Positions 43,396 through 50,719 of a stretch of 64,000 bases of DNA are shown in pieces. Origin of the DNA: Pseudomonadota bacterium (GTDB lineage Bacteria; Pseudomonadota; Gammaproteobacteria; Steroidobacterales; Steroidobacteraceae); NCBI GenBank assembly GCA_018240525.1, contig JAFEFN010000005.1, positions 1-64,000 on the forward strand. The letters are read 5' to 3'. Both the position numbers and the translations under genes were made by a program. Below the pieces are notes generated by a model, which worked only from the letters and a program-made list of their open reading frames with translations, made no database searches and was not told the DNA's origin. Within the stretch, counting starts at the first letter, position 1; each line of letters starts with the position of its first letter.

Positions 43396-44931
43396 TCACC
43401 GCCCGCTTTCGCTGCGGCGCAGCACCTGGCCGGGGTGAGTTCCGGTGGGCTCTCCGGCCTGGATCACCCACTCCCCGGAGACCATCACCTCCGGGATGCC
43501 CACCGGTGCGGCCTGCGGCTGTTCGATGGTGGCGCGATCCAGGACCGTCGCGGGGTCGAAGAGCACGAGGTCTGCGACGTAACCGCCGGCGATGCGGCCG
43601 CGGTCGGCCAGCCCGAGCCGCTGGGCCGGCAGCGCCGTCATCTTGCGGATCGCCAGCGGCAGGGGCAGCACCTTCTCCTCGCGAACGTAGCGCCCGAGGA
43701 TGCGCGGGAAGGTGCCGGCCCCGCGCGGATGCGCGCCGTGCAGCTCGCCGTCGCTGCAGAACATGATCTCGGGCTGGGCGATGAACCAGCGCAGGTCGTC
43801 CTCGCTGATCGAGGCGGCGACGATCTCCTCCATGGCGTCCGCTCCCGGCTCGATTTCCGCCTCGGTGGCGCGCACGATCTTCATGAACGCCTCCACCGGC
43901 GTCACGCCCCAGCCGCGCGCGATCTGCCCGAGGGTCTGGCCGGCCAGGGCGGGCTCGGGCGTGTAGCGCACCAGGCGGATCGCCTCCGGCCCGCCGTTGT
44001 CCCCGATCGCCTTCGCCACGCGCGCCGGATTGAAGTAGTCCCGCTCCGGGATCGTCACGCGGATGGTCGAGTGCCAGTAGGTGTACGGGTACACGTCGGC
44101 GGTGAGATCGATGTGCTCCGCGCGGGCGGTGGCAAAGTACTTCGGCATGCGCGTGGCGGCCTGGTGCCACACCCCCGTGCTGCCGAGCTTGATGTGGGTG
44201 ATCTCCACCGGAATGTGCGCCTCGCGGCCGATGCGCAGGATCTCGTCGTAGGAATCGAACACGCGGTCGGCCTCATCGCGCACGTGGCTGATGTAGAAGC
44301 CGCCCGTGGCCGCGGCCACCTGCGACAGCCCCACCACCTCCTCGGTGCTGGAGAAGTGCGACGCCTCGTACTCGAGGCCCGTGGACAGGCCGAACGCCCC
44401 GGCCGAGAGCTCGCGGGCGAGCAGGGCCTGCATCTTCTCCAGCTCCGCCGGCGTGGAGGCGCGGTACAGGTCCTTGCCCATCACCTGCTCGCGCAGCGTC
44501 GCCTGACCGACCATGCTGGCCACGTTGATCGCCGCGGGTGTGCGCTGCAGGCTCGCGAAGTACTCCGCCAGGGGGTACTGCGAGTCCCCGTCCTGGCCGA
44601 CGAGGATCGTGGTCACGCCCTGGCGCGCGATCGTGGCGGCGTTCAGGTCCTGCAGCAGCCCGCGGTCGCCGTGGCTGTGCATGTCGATGAAGCCCGGGGC
44701 GAGCGCGAGGCCATGCTCCGCGCGGACCTGCTCGCCGGCCCGCGGCGCCAGGTGCGGGCCGACCTGGGCGATGCGCGTGCCCTGGATGCGCACGTCGGCG
44801 CGGTACGGGGCCCCGCCGCCGCCGTCGTACACCCGGACATCCTGCAACAGCACGTCCGCGGCCAGCACGCGCGAACTGGCCAGGATCCCGATCGCCATGA
44901 ACCGGCGGTAACGCTGCATCATGTCGCGCAT
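43396..44931 (-). CDS. N-acyl-D-amino-acid deacylase (D-aminoacylase)
   Basis: A 511-residue amidohydrolase family enzyme that removes the acyl group from N-acyl-D-amino acids. It starts with a signal-like leader (FMAIGILASSRVLAA), suggesting export. Metal-site and active-site motifs include FIDMHSHGD, EITHIKLG, and CSDGELHGAHPRG, with the end GRIAGGYVADLVLFDP typical of the family. Length fits. An MFS carrier gene 57 bases upstream on the same strand probably belongs to its operon. The acyl and D-amino-acid specificity cannot be read from the sequence. Confidence 0.87.
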   Translation of the reverse strand: MRDMMQRYRRFMAIGILASSRVLAADVLLQDVRVYDGGGGAPYRADVRIQGTRIAQVGPHLAPRAGEQVRAEHGLALAPGFIDMHSHGDRGLLQDLNAATIARQGVTTILVGQDGDSQYPLAEYFASLQRTPAAINVASMVGQATLREQVMGKDLYRASTPAELEKMQALLARELSAGAFGLSTGLEYEASHFSSTEEVVGLSQVAAATGGFYISHVRDEADRVFDSYDEILRIGREAHIPVEITHIKLGSTGVWHQAATRMPKYFATARAEHIDLTADVYPYTYWHSTIRVTIPERDYFNPARVAKAIGDNGGPEAIRLVRYTPEPALAGQTLGQIARGWGVTPVEAFMKIVRATEAEIEPGADAMEEIVAASISEDDLRWFIAQPEIMFCSDGELHGAHPRGAGTFPRILGRYVREEKVLPLPLAIRKMTALPAQRLGLADRGRIAGGYVADLVLFDPATVLDRATIEQPQAAPVGIPEVMVSGEWVIQAGEPTGTHPGQVLRRSESGR

Positions 44932-44988
44932 GGGAGCACAGAGCGGGTGGGGTTGCCTAGCCGGGCGCGGCGCGGGCCGACGCCGCGC

Positions 44989-46248
44989 TCAGCTCAGCTC
45001 GCGCGCCTCGAAGAACAGCCAGAACAGCAGCGCGCCCACGATGCTGACCGAGGCCGACAACAGGAAGGCGGCCGAGTAGGTGCCGGTCAGATCGATCAGC
45101 CAGCCGGTGATCGCGACGCCGACGATGCCCGGGATGGTGGCGAACGTGTTGCTGAAGCCGTAGAGCACGGCACCGTGGCGGGGCGCGACGTCCAGGAACC
45201 CGGGTGCGAACCCCGACCAGGTGCAGCCGAGCGCCCCGGTCGCCGCGCACAGCAGCACGAGCGCGGTGCCGGGCGTGTGCACGTCGCGCAGCAGCAGCAG
45301 GAAGCTCGCCGAGACGAGCAGGCCGCCCGACTGCATGAGCTTGCGCGTGAGCCCGATGCCGACCCCGCGCGCGATCATGCGGTCCGAGGTGGTGCCGGCC
45401 AGGTTGCCGGCCAGGAACATGACCAGCCAGGGCGCCGCGGAGGCCAGCGCCGAGTCCCCGATGCTCAGGCCCTGGACCTGGCGGAAGTAGCTGGGCAGCC
45501 ACGAGAGCAGCATGTACAGCCCCCAGGTCGAGGCCACGTGCGCGATGACGATGCCGGCCACCGGGCGCCGCAGCAGGAGCCGGCCGATCGCGATTTTCCC
45601 GGCCGCCGGCGGCGCCCGCGCGCTCAGCAGGCGCAGTTCCGCTTCGCTGACGCGCGGATCGGTGGCCGGGCCGTTGTGCACCTGGCGATACCACAGCAGC
45701 ACCCAGGCGAGCCCGGCGATGCCGAAGACGTAGAAGGCGCTGGGCCAGCCGAAGCGGGTCACCAGGAAGCCGGTGCCGACAAAGCCGATCACCGTGCCCA
45801 CCGGGATCCCGCCGAGCAGGCGCGCCGTGGCTCGGGCGCGCTCGGAGGGCGGCACCCAGCGCGCGAACATCTCGTAGGCGCCCGGGAACATGGCCGCTTC
45901 CCCGAGGCCCATGCCGATGCGGGCCGCGACGAGCGCCGGCAGCGAGACCAGCGCCGCTGCCGGGGTGAGGAAGGTGAAGAGCGACCAGGCGAGCACCGAC
46001 CAGCCGAGCACCGTCTTGCCCCCGAAGCGCGCGGACAGCACGCCCCCCAGGTACATGAAGAGGAGGTAGCCGACAAAGAAGGCCGACAGGACCTCGCCCT
46101 TCTGCGTCTCGGTCCAGCCGAAGCGCTCCTTCATCGCCACGACCGCCACGGAGATGTTGACCCGGTCGGTGTAGGCGATCACGCAGGCAAGGAAGGCAAG
46201 GCCGATGACCACGTGGCGCCGTGGCGGTCCGGAATCGGGTCGGTGCAT
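44989..46248 (-). CDS. MFS transporter, anion:cation symporter (ACS) family
   Basis: A 419-residue carrier with 12 helices. The first-helix motif LACVIAYTDRVNISVA and loop ARFGGKTVLGW are characteristic of ACS members (glucarate, phthalate, sialate carriers), and so is GLGEAAMFPGAYEMFARWVP. Import of an organic anion with protons or sodium is expected. I chose the ATG at 46248 (MHRPDSGPP), nearer the first helix than the one at 46290. It precedes the D-aminoacylase by 57 bases and may import its substrate or release its product. Confidence 0.88.
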   Translation of the reverse strand: MHRPDSGPPRRHVVIGLAFLACVIAYTDRVNISVAVVAMKERFGWTETQKGEVLSAFFVGYLLFMYLGGVLSARFGGKTVLGWSVLAWSLFTFLTPAAALVSLPALVAARIGMGLGEAAMFPGAYEMFARWVPPSERARATARLLGGIPVGTVIGFVGTGFLVTRFGWPSAFYVFGIAGLAWVLLWYRQVHNGPATDPRVSEAELRLLSARAPPAAGKIAIGRLLLRRPVAGIVIAHVASTWGLYMLLSWLPSYFRQVQGLSIGDSALASAAPWLVMFLAGNLAGTTSDRMIARGVGIGLTRKLMQSGGLLVSASFLLLLRDVHTPGTALVLLCAATGALGCTWSGFAPGFLDVAPRHGAVLYGFSNTFATIPGIVGVAITGWLIDLTGTYSAAFLLSASVSIVGALLFWLFFEARELS

Positions 46249-46310
46249 GCGTGCGCGGGGCGTTGGGACGATGCGGCAGTGTGCCGGCAATCGTCCCGCC
46301 GCGCCATGGA

Positions 46311-47426
46311 TCAGGGCGAGTCGATGTCAATGACCACCTTGCCCCGCGCGTGGCCCTGCTGCACGTAGCCGAGCGCCTCCGGCGTCTGCGCCAGCGGGTA
46401 GCGCCGGTCGATGACCGGAGTGAGCCTGCCGTCCTCCATCATGGTACGCAGCACCTCGAGGTCCTGCTGCCTCAGCTCGGCCATCATGAAGCTCGTCTTG
46501 TGGTGCACGAACGGCGAGGTGACGGCAGCCTGCAGCGCGGTCGTCAGGGGCCCGAGCCACGCGCCGCCGCTCGGGCCGCCCACGACCACGATGCGGCCTC
46601 CGGGCGCGAGCACGCGCCGGTACTGCGCCAGGGGATGGCTGCCGACGTTGTCGACGATGAGGTCGTAGCGCACGCTGCCCCCGGTGAAATCCTCCTGCGT
46701 GTAATCGATGACTTGGTCGGCGCCGAGGGACTTCACCATCGCCACGTTGCGCGTGCTGCACACGCCCGTGACCTGCGCGCCCATGTCCTTCGCGATCTGC
46801 ACGGCGAAGGTGCCGACGCCACCGGAGGCGCCGTTGATAAGCACCTTCTGCCCGCGGCGCAGCTGCCCTTTGTCGCGCAGCGCCTGCAGCGCCGTCACCG
46901 CGGCGATCGGCACGGCGGCGGCCTGCTCGAAGCTCATGTTGGCGGGCTTCAGGGCCATCGACCCTTCCGCGCGCGGGGTCGCGTACTCGGCGAAGGCCCC
47001 GTCGGCACCGCCGAACACTTCGTCGCCGGGCTTGAAGCGCGTGACACCCTTGCCGACCGCCTCGACCGTGCCGGCGAAGTCGACTCCCAGCCGGATGTCG
47101 TCGGGGGCGCCGAACCCTACCATGGGGCGCATGATGTAGGGCTTGCCTTCCATGTAGTGCCAGTCGAGCGGGTTGACGGAGGCGGCGTGGATGCGCACCA
47201 GCACGCGCCCCTCGGGCGGGGTGGGCTTGGCGATCTGCTCGAGCCTCACGACCGCCGGAGAGCCGTAGCAGCGGTACACGACTGCGGACATCGCGGTCGT
47301 CCCCGCCGGGAGCGCCGCCGGTGCCGCGGGGCAGGGCGAGTCATGGCTGGCGAGGATCGCGAGCGCCGCGACGGCGATGGCACCCACCACGCCCACGCCC
47401 GCGAGAATCTTCTTTACCGTTGTCAC
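46311..47426 (-). CDS. Membrane-anchored NAD(P)-dependent MDR oxidoreductase
   Basis: A 371-residue zinc-free medium-chain reductase/quinone oxidoreductase. GTG at 47426 (after CAGGAG) gives an N-terminal signal anchor, KKILAGVGVVGAIAVAALAIL, then the MDR fold begins at MSAVVYRCYGSPAVVRLEQI. The nucleotide site is GASGGVGTFAVQIAKDMG, and LGVDFAGTVEAVG is typical. No zinc-ligand cysteines are present. Membrane or periplasmic placement is unusual for an enzyme that needs cytoplasmic NADPH; it may be anchored with the domain inside. Substrate unknown. Confidence 0.85.
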   Translation of the reverse strand: MTTVKKILAGVGVVGAIAVAALAILASHDSPCPAAPAALPAGTTAMSAVVYRCYGSPAVVRLEQIAKPTPPEGRVLVRIHAASVNPLDWHYMEGKPYIMRPMVGFGAPDDIRLGVDFAGTVEAVGKGVTRFKPGDEVFGGADGAFAEYATPRAEGSMALKPANMSFEQAAAVPIAAVTALQALRDKGQLRRGQKVLINGASGGVGTFAVQIAKDMGAQVTGVCSTRNVAMVKSLGADQVIDYTQEDFTGGSVRYDLIVDNVGSHPLAQYRRVLAPGGRIVVVGGPSGGAWLGPLTTALQAAVTSPFVHHKTSFMMAELRQQDLEVLRTMMEDGRLTPVIDRRYPLAQTPEALGYVQQGHARGKVVIDIDSP

Positions 47427-47642
47427 GGTGTGGCTCCTGCGATCTCCGTGATTCCCCTGCAGCGACAGGGTACGCGCGCGCGTGCCGGCGCGCACTCCAC
47501 CCATCGACCGGCCGGTTCGCTCTAGCGCAGACGGCCACCCGTCAGGGCATTTGACGATAAGCGGAAAATTCCCTGTCCCCTAACCCCGTTGCGGGCGCCG
47601 GCGCGCTTCACCCTGCAGTTCTCTCACTGACCTGGAGCTGCA

Positions 47643-48458
47643 ATGAAAGCGATCCTGTGCGTGGCCGCCCTGGCCCTGCTGACGGCGAGCTGCGAGGCCT
47701 GCGCGGTGGGCTCACTCGCGGGCGTGTCCGTCATCGACCGCGATACCGGTGAAGTGCTGCCGATGCACTACGCGCGGGGCGAGTACTGGGTGGCCGGGCG
47801 CCCGGGGGCGCGCTACGCGGTGCAGCTGCGCAACCGCCTCGGCGGCCGCATCCTGGCCGTGACCTCCGTCGACGGGGTGAACGTCATCTCCGGCGCCACC
47901 GCCGGCTGGGACCAGGCCGGTTACGTGCTCGCCGGCGGGGAGAGCTACCAGGTCACCGGCTGGCGCAAGAGCGACAGCGAGGTGGCTGCCTTCACCTTCA
48001 CGGCCCTGCCCGATTCCTATGCAGCGCGCACCGGCCGCCCGGCCAACGTCGGGGTGATCGGCGTGGCGGTCTTCCGCGAACGCCTGCCCGAGCCGCCGCC
48101 GTGCTGCGCCGAGCGCGACATGGCGCGCGCCGAGGCCGGCGCGACCGCCGATGAACTCCCGCGCGCCCCCGCCCCGGCGGAATCACGGCGCGCGGAGGCG
48201 CCAGCCCTGGCGCGGAGCCTGAATGCGCCGGCGATGAAGCTCGGGACCGGGCACGGCGCGCGCGAAGGCTCGTACGTGCAGGAGACGCAGTTCGAGCGCC
48301 TGCAGAGCGAGCCGAACGAGGTCATCCGCATCCGCTACGACAGCCTCGACAACCTCGTCGCGATGGGCATCGTGCGCCGGCCGCGCCCGCCGCTGCCCGC
48401 AGCCAATCCCTTCCCCGGCTCGGTGGCGCAGCAGTTCGTGCCGGACCCGCCCGGCTGA
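47643..48458 (+). CDS. Putative lipoprotein upstream of ECF sigma factor
   Basis: A 271-residue secreted protein. The signal peptide ends LLTASCEAC, which fits a lipoprotein. Residues about 25-150 form a beta-rich domain (MHYARGEYWVAGRPGARYAV, then SGATAGWDQAGYVLAGGESY) that looks like the conserved hypothetical proteins with a G..Y.V.G..W motif seen beside ECF sigma genes. A Cys pair (PPPCCAE) precedes an Ala/Pro linker, and the C-terminus has VIRIRYDSLDNLVAMG. It is 20 bases before the sigma gene and probably in the same operon, either as a target or as a surface sensor. Function unknown. Confidence 0.65.
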   Translation: MKAILCVAALALLTASCEACAVGSLAGVSVIDRDTGEVLPMHYARGEYWVAGRPGARYAVQLRNRLGGRILAVTSVDGVNVISGATAGWDQAGYVLAGGESYQVTGWRKSDSEVAAFTFTALPDSYAARTGRPANVGVIGVAVFRERLPEPPPCCAERDMARAEAGATADELPRAPAPAESRRAEAPALARSLNAPAMKLGTGHGAREGSYVQETQFERLQSEPNEVIRIRYDSLDNLVAMGIVRRPRPPLPAANPFPGSVAQQFVPDPPG

Positions 48459-48478
48459 ACGCACCTGCAGCTGCCATA

Positions 48479-49060
48479 ATGGGCCGGATGCTCGATCCGG
48501 CCGATACCGACGAAGTGCTGCTGAAGCGTTACGCGCGCGGCGACGGTCCGGCATTCGCGATCCTCTACCGCCGCCACGAGGCGCGGATCTGGCGCTACCT
48601 GCTTCGCAACGTCGCCAGCCGCGCGATCGCCGAGGAGCTGACACAGGAAGTGTGGTTTGCCGTGGCCCGCGAGGCGGAGCGCTACCAGCCGACCGCCCGC
48701 TTCACGACCTGGCTGTTCACCATCGCCCACAACCGCATGGTGGACGCGGCGCGCCGCGTGCGGCGCCAGGTGAGCCTGGATGAGCTCGGGCACGAGTCGG
48801 CGCCCGTGATCGAGCAGCTGACGCTCGCCCCGGCCGCCGGGCCGCTCGCCGCGAGCGCCGCGAGCGAGGAGGGCGCGGCACTGGCGCAGGCGCTGGCGCA
48901 GCTGCCGGCCGAGCAGCGCGAGGCTTTCCTGCTGCACATCGAGGGCGAGCTCACGGTGGAGGAGGTGGCGCGCCTCACCGCCGCCAGCTTCGAGACCGCG
49001 AAGAGTCGGATACGCTATGCCCGCGCGAAGCTGCGCGAGCTGCTGAGCGAGTTCGCATGA
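48479..49060 (+). CDS. ECF RNA polymerase sigma factor
   Basis: A 193-residue extracytoplasmic-function sigma factor. Region 2: ILYRRHEARIWRYLLRNVAS through FTTWLFTIAHNRMVDAARR, which melts and reads the -10. Region 4: LAQLPAEQREAFLLHIEGEL then EEVARLTAASFETAKSRIRY, the -35 helix-turn-helix. The linker is Ala-rich. The ATG at 48479 or the one at 48488 can be the start. Its stop overlaps the next gene (ATGA, 49057-49060), the usual coupling to an anti-sigma gene. Confidence 0.92.
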   Translation: MGRMLDPADTDEVLLKRYARGDGPAFAILYRRHEARIWRYLLRNVASRAIAEELTQEVWFAVAREAERYQPTARFTTWLFTIAHNRMVDAARRVRRQVSLDELGHESAPVIEQLTLAPAAGPLAASAASEEGAALAQALAQLPAEQREAFLLHIEGELTVEEVARLTAASFETAKSRIRYARAKLRELLSEFA

Positions 49061-49965
49061 ACCCGATGCCACCGGACCACGAGGAAACCGACGAGGCGGA
49101 CGCGCTGTACCGGCGCCTGTCGGCGGCCGATCCGAGCCGCCCGGACCGGCGCGTCCACCAGGCCATCCTCGAGCACGCGATCCGCCGCTGCGCCGAGCGC
49201 AGCGAGGGTGACGCCCGGCCGGCCAGCTACAGCTGGCAGCACACCGGCCGCCGCTGGTTCCGTCCCACCGCCTTCGGCGCGCTGGCGGCCGCGCTCCTCG
49301 CGGTGTTCCTGCTCGGGCCGCGCACCCCGCGGCTGACCGGCGCGCCGCCCGCGCCCGAGTACGACACGCGCGCCGCCTCCGCCGCGGGTGACGATGGGGC
49401 GGTCATGGCCGAGCTCGGCACGGGCGAGAAGCTCGCCGAGTCCCCGCCGCCGCCGCCATCCATGCTCAGGCCACCGTCCGCGCCGCGCGAGGCGCGAGCA
49501 TCCGCCCCGCGCGCGCTCGAGCCGAAGCGGGAAGCGCCCGCACCGGCGCAGGAGAGCCCCGAGCCGGAGCTCGCCCGCGCCAAGGCCGGCGCACAGGCGA
49601 GCGTGACCAATCGCGTGACCGCCGCCGCTACCGCCGCCGCGGACAGCGATGCCCCGGCGGCGGCGCCACGCGGCGGCGCCGCAGGCGCGGCGGCACAGCT
49701 GCGCGGCGCCGCCGCGAGCGGCGACCTGGGGATGCTGCGCGAGCTGCACGCCGGCGGGGCGGACCTGAACGGGCAGGACGCCGCGGGCCGCACGGCGCTC
49801 ATGATCGCCACGCTGCACGGCCACTCCGCCGCGGTCGCAGCGCTGCTCGCGTACGGGGCCGATCCCAACATCGTCGATGCCAGCGGCGAGTCGCCGCTGG
49901 ATGCGGCGCTCGCGGCCGATGAGAGCGAGATCATCTCGGCCCTGAAGCGCCATGGCGCCCGCTGA
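49057..49965 (+). CDS. Putative anti-sigma factor with C-terminal ankyrin repeats
   Basis: A 302-residue inner membrane protein. The N-terminal 65 residues are charged and cytoplasmic (ADALYRRLSAADPSRPDRRV), where an anti-sigma domain would be, without a zinc motif. One helix (FGALAAALLAVFLLGP) crosses the membrane. A long Ala/Pro/Glu linker (about 90-205) leads to three ankyrin repeats (GRTALMIATLHGHSAAVAAL, GADPNIVDASGESPLDAALA). Placement directly after the ECF sigma gene with a 4-base overlap argues for an anti-sigma role. The ankyrin part in the periplasm would be the sensor. I infer this; no close family member comes to mind. Confidence 0.7.
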   Translation: MNPMPPDHEETDEADALYRRLSAADPSRPDRRVHQAILEHAIRRCAERSEGDARPASYSWQHTGRRWFRPTAFGALAAALLAVFLLGPRTPRLTGAPPAPEYDTRAASAAGDDGAVMAELGTGEKLAESPPPPPSMLRPPSAPREARASAPRALEPKREAPAPAQESPEPELARAKAGAQASVTNRVTAAATAAADSDAPAAAPRGGAAGAAAQLRGAAASGDLGMLRELHAGGADLNGQDAAGRTALMIATLHGHSAAVAALLAYGADPNIVDASGESPLDAALAADESEIISALKRHGAR

Positions 49966-50719
49966 GACGCGGCCGGGCGAGGGCACGCTGCCGCTGCAGG
50001 GACGTCGTATGGTGATCACCGGCGCCGCGCGCGGTCTCGGGCGCGCGCTCGCCCTGGTCGCCGCCGCTGCGGGGGCCCGCGTGGTGCTCACCGCGCGCAC
50101 GCTGCCGGCGCTGGCCGCCGCGGCCGGCGCCGTCGAGGCGCGCAGCGGCCGCACGCCCGAGGCCTACGCGTGCGATCTGGGCGAGCCGGGGTCGGTGCAG
50201 GCCGCCTGCCGGCAGATCCTGGCCGCCGACCCCGTGGTCGATGTCCTGATCAACAACGGCGCGCCCTGGCTGCCCGGTGCCCTGGAGGCCCTGGACGACG
50301 GGCAGATCGCGGCCACCATTGCCGCGGCGGTGACCGGCACGGTGCTCATCACCAAGGGGCTGCTGCCCGGGTTGCGCCGCTCGGCGGCGGCTGACGTGCT
50401 CTCGGTGGTGTCGACGGCGGCGCTGAGCGGCCGCGCGGGCGACACCGCCTCGGCACCGTTCGCCGCGGCCAAGCACGCCCAGGCCGGCTTCAGCGCGCGG
50501 CTGGGCGCGGAGCTGCGCGGCGCGGGCATCCGCTTCTCCGCGGTCTACCCGCCCGATTTCGACGACAGCGACCCGCTGGATGCGCAGTGGGACGAGGTGC
50601 GGGGTGCGGGCCGGCGGCTGAGCAACCGCGAGGTGGTGGCGGCGATACTCTTCGCCATCGGTGCGCCGCGGGTGTGCGCCTACCCGGTGATCGAGCTGGA
50701 GAACCTGTCCGCCCCCTAG
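49952..50719 (+). CDS. SDR-family protein lacking the catalytic Tyr
   Basis: A 255-residue SDR with the cofactor motif TGAARGLGRALA and LINNGAPW in place of NNAG. The Ser is at residue 154 (VVSTAAL). The expected Y-x3-K is F-x3-K: SAPFAAAKHAQ, Phe170 and Lys174 (codon TTC at 50459-50461). So reductase activity is doubtful. The first 14 bases overlap the ankyrin gene, so it is translated with it and is the last gene of the sigma operon. The stop codon shares CTAG with the convergent dehydrogenase gene. Confidence 0.82.
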   Translation: MAPAETRPGEGTLPLQGRRMVITGAARGLGRALALVAAAAGARVVLTARTLPALAAAAGAVEARSGRTPEAYACDLGEPGSVQAACRQILAADPVVDVLINNGAPWLPGALEALDDGQIAATIAAAVTGTVLITKGLLPGLRRSAAADVLSVVSTAALSGRAGDTASAPFAAAKHAQAGFSARLGAELRGAGIRFSAVYPPDFDDSDPLDAQWDEVRGAGRRLSNREVVAAILFAIGAPRVCAYPVIELENLSAP

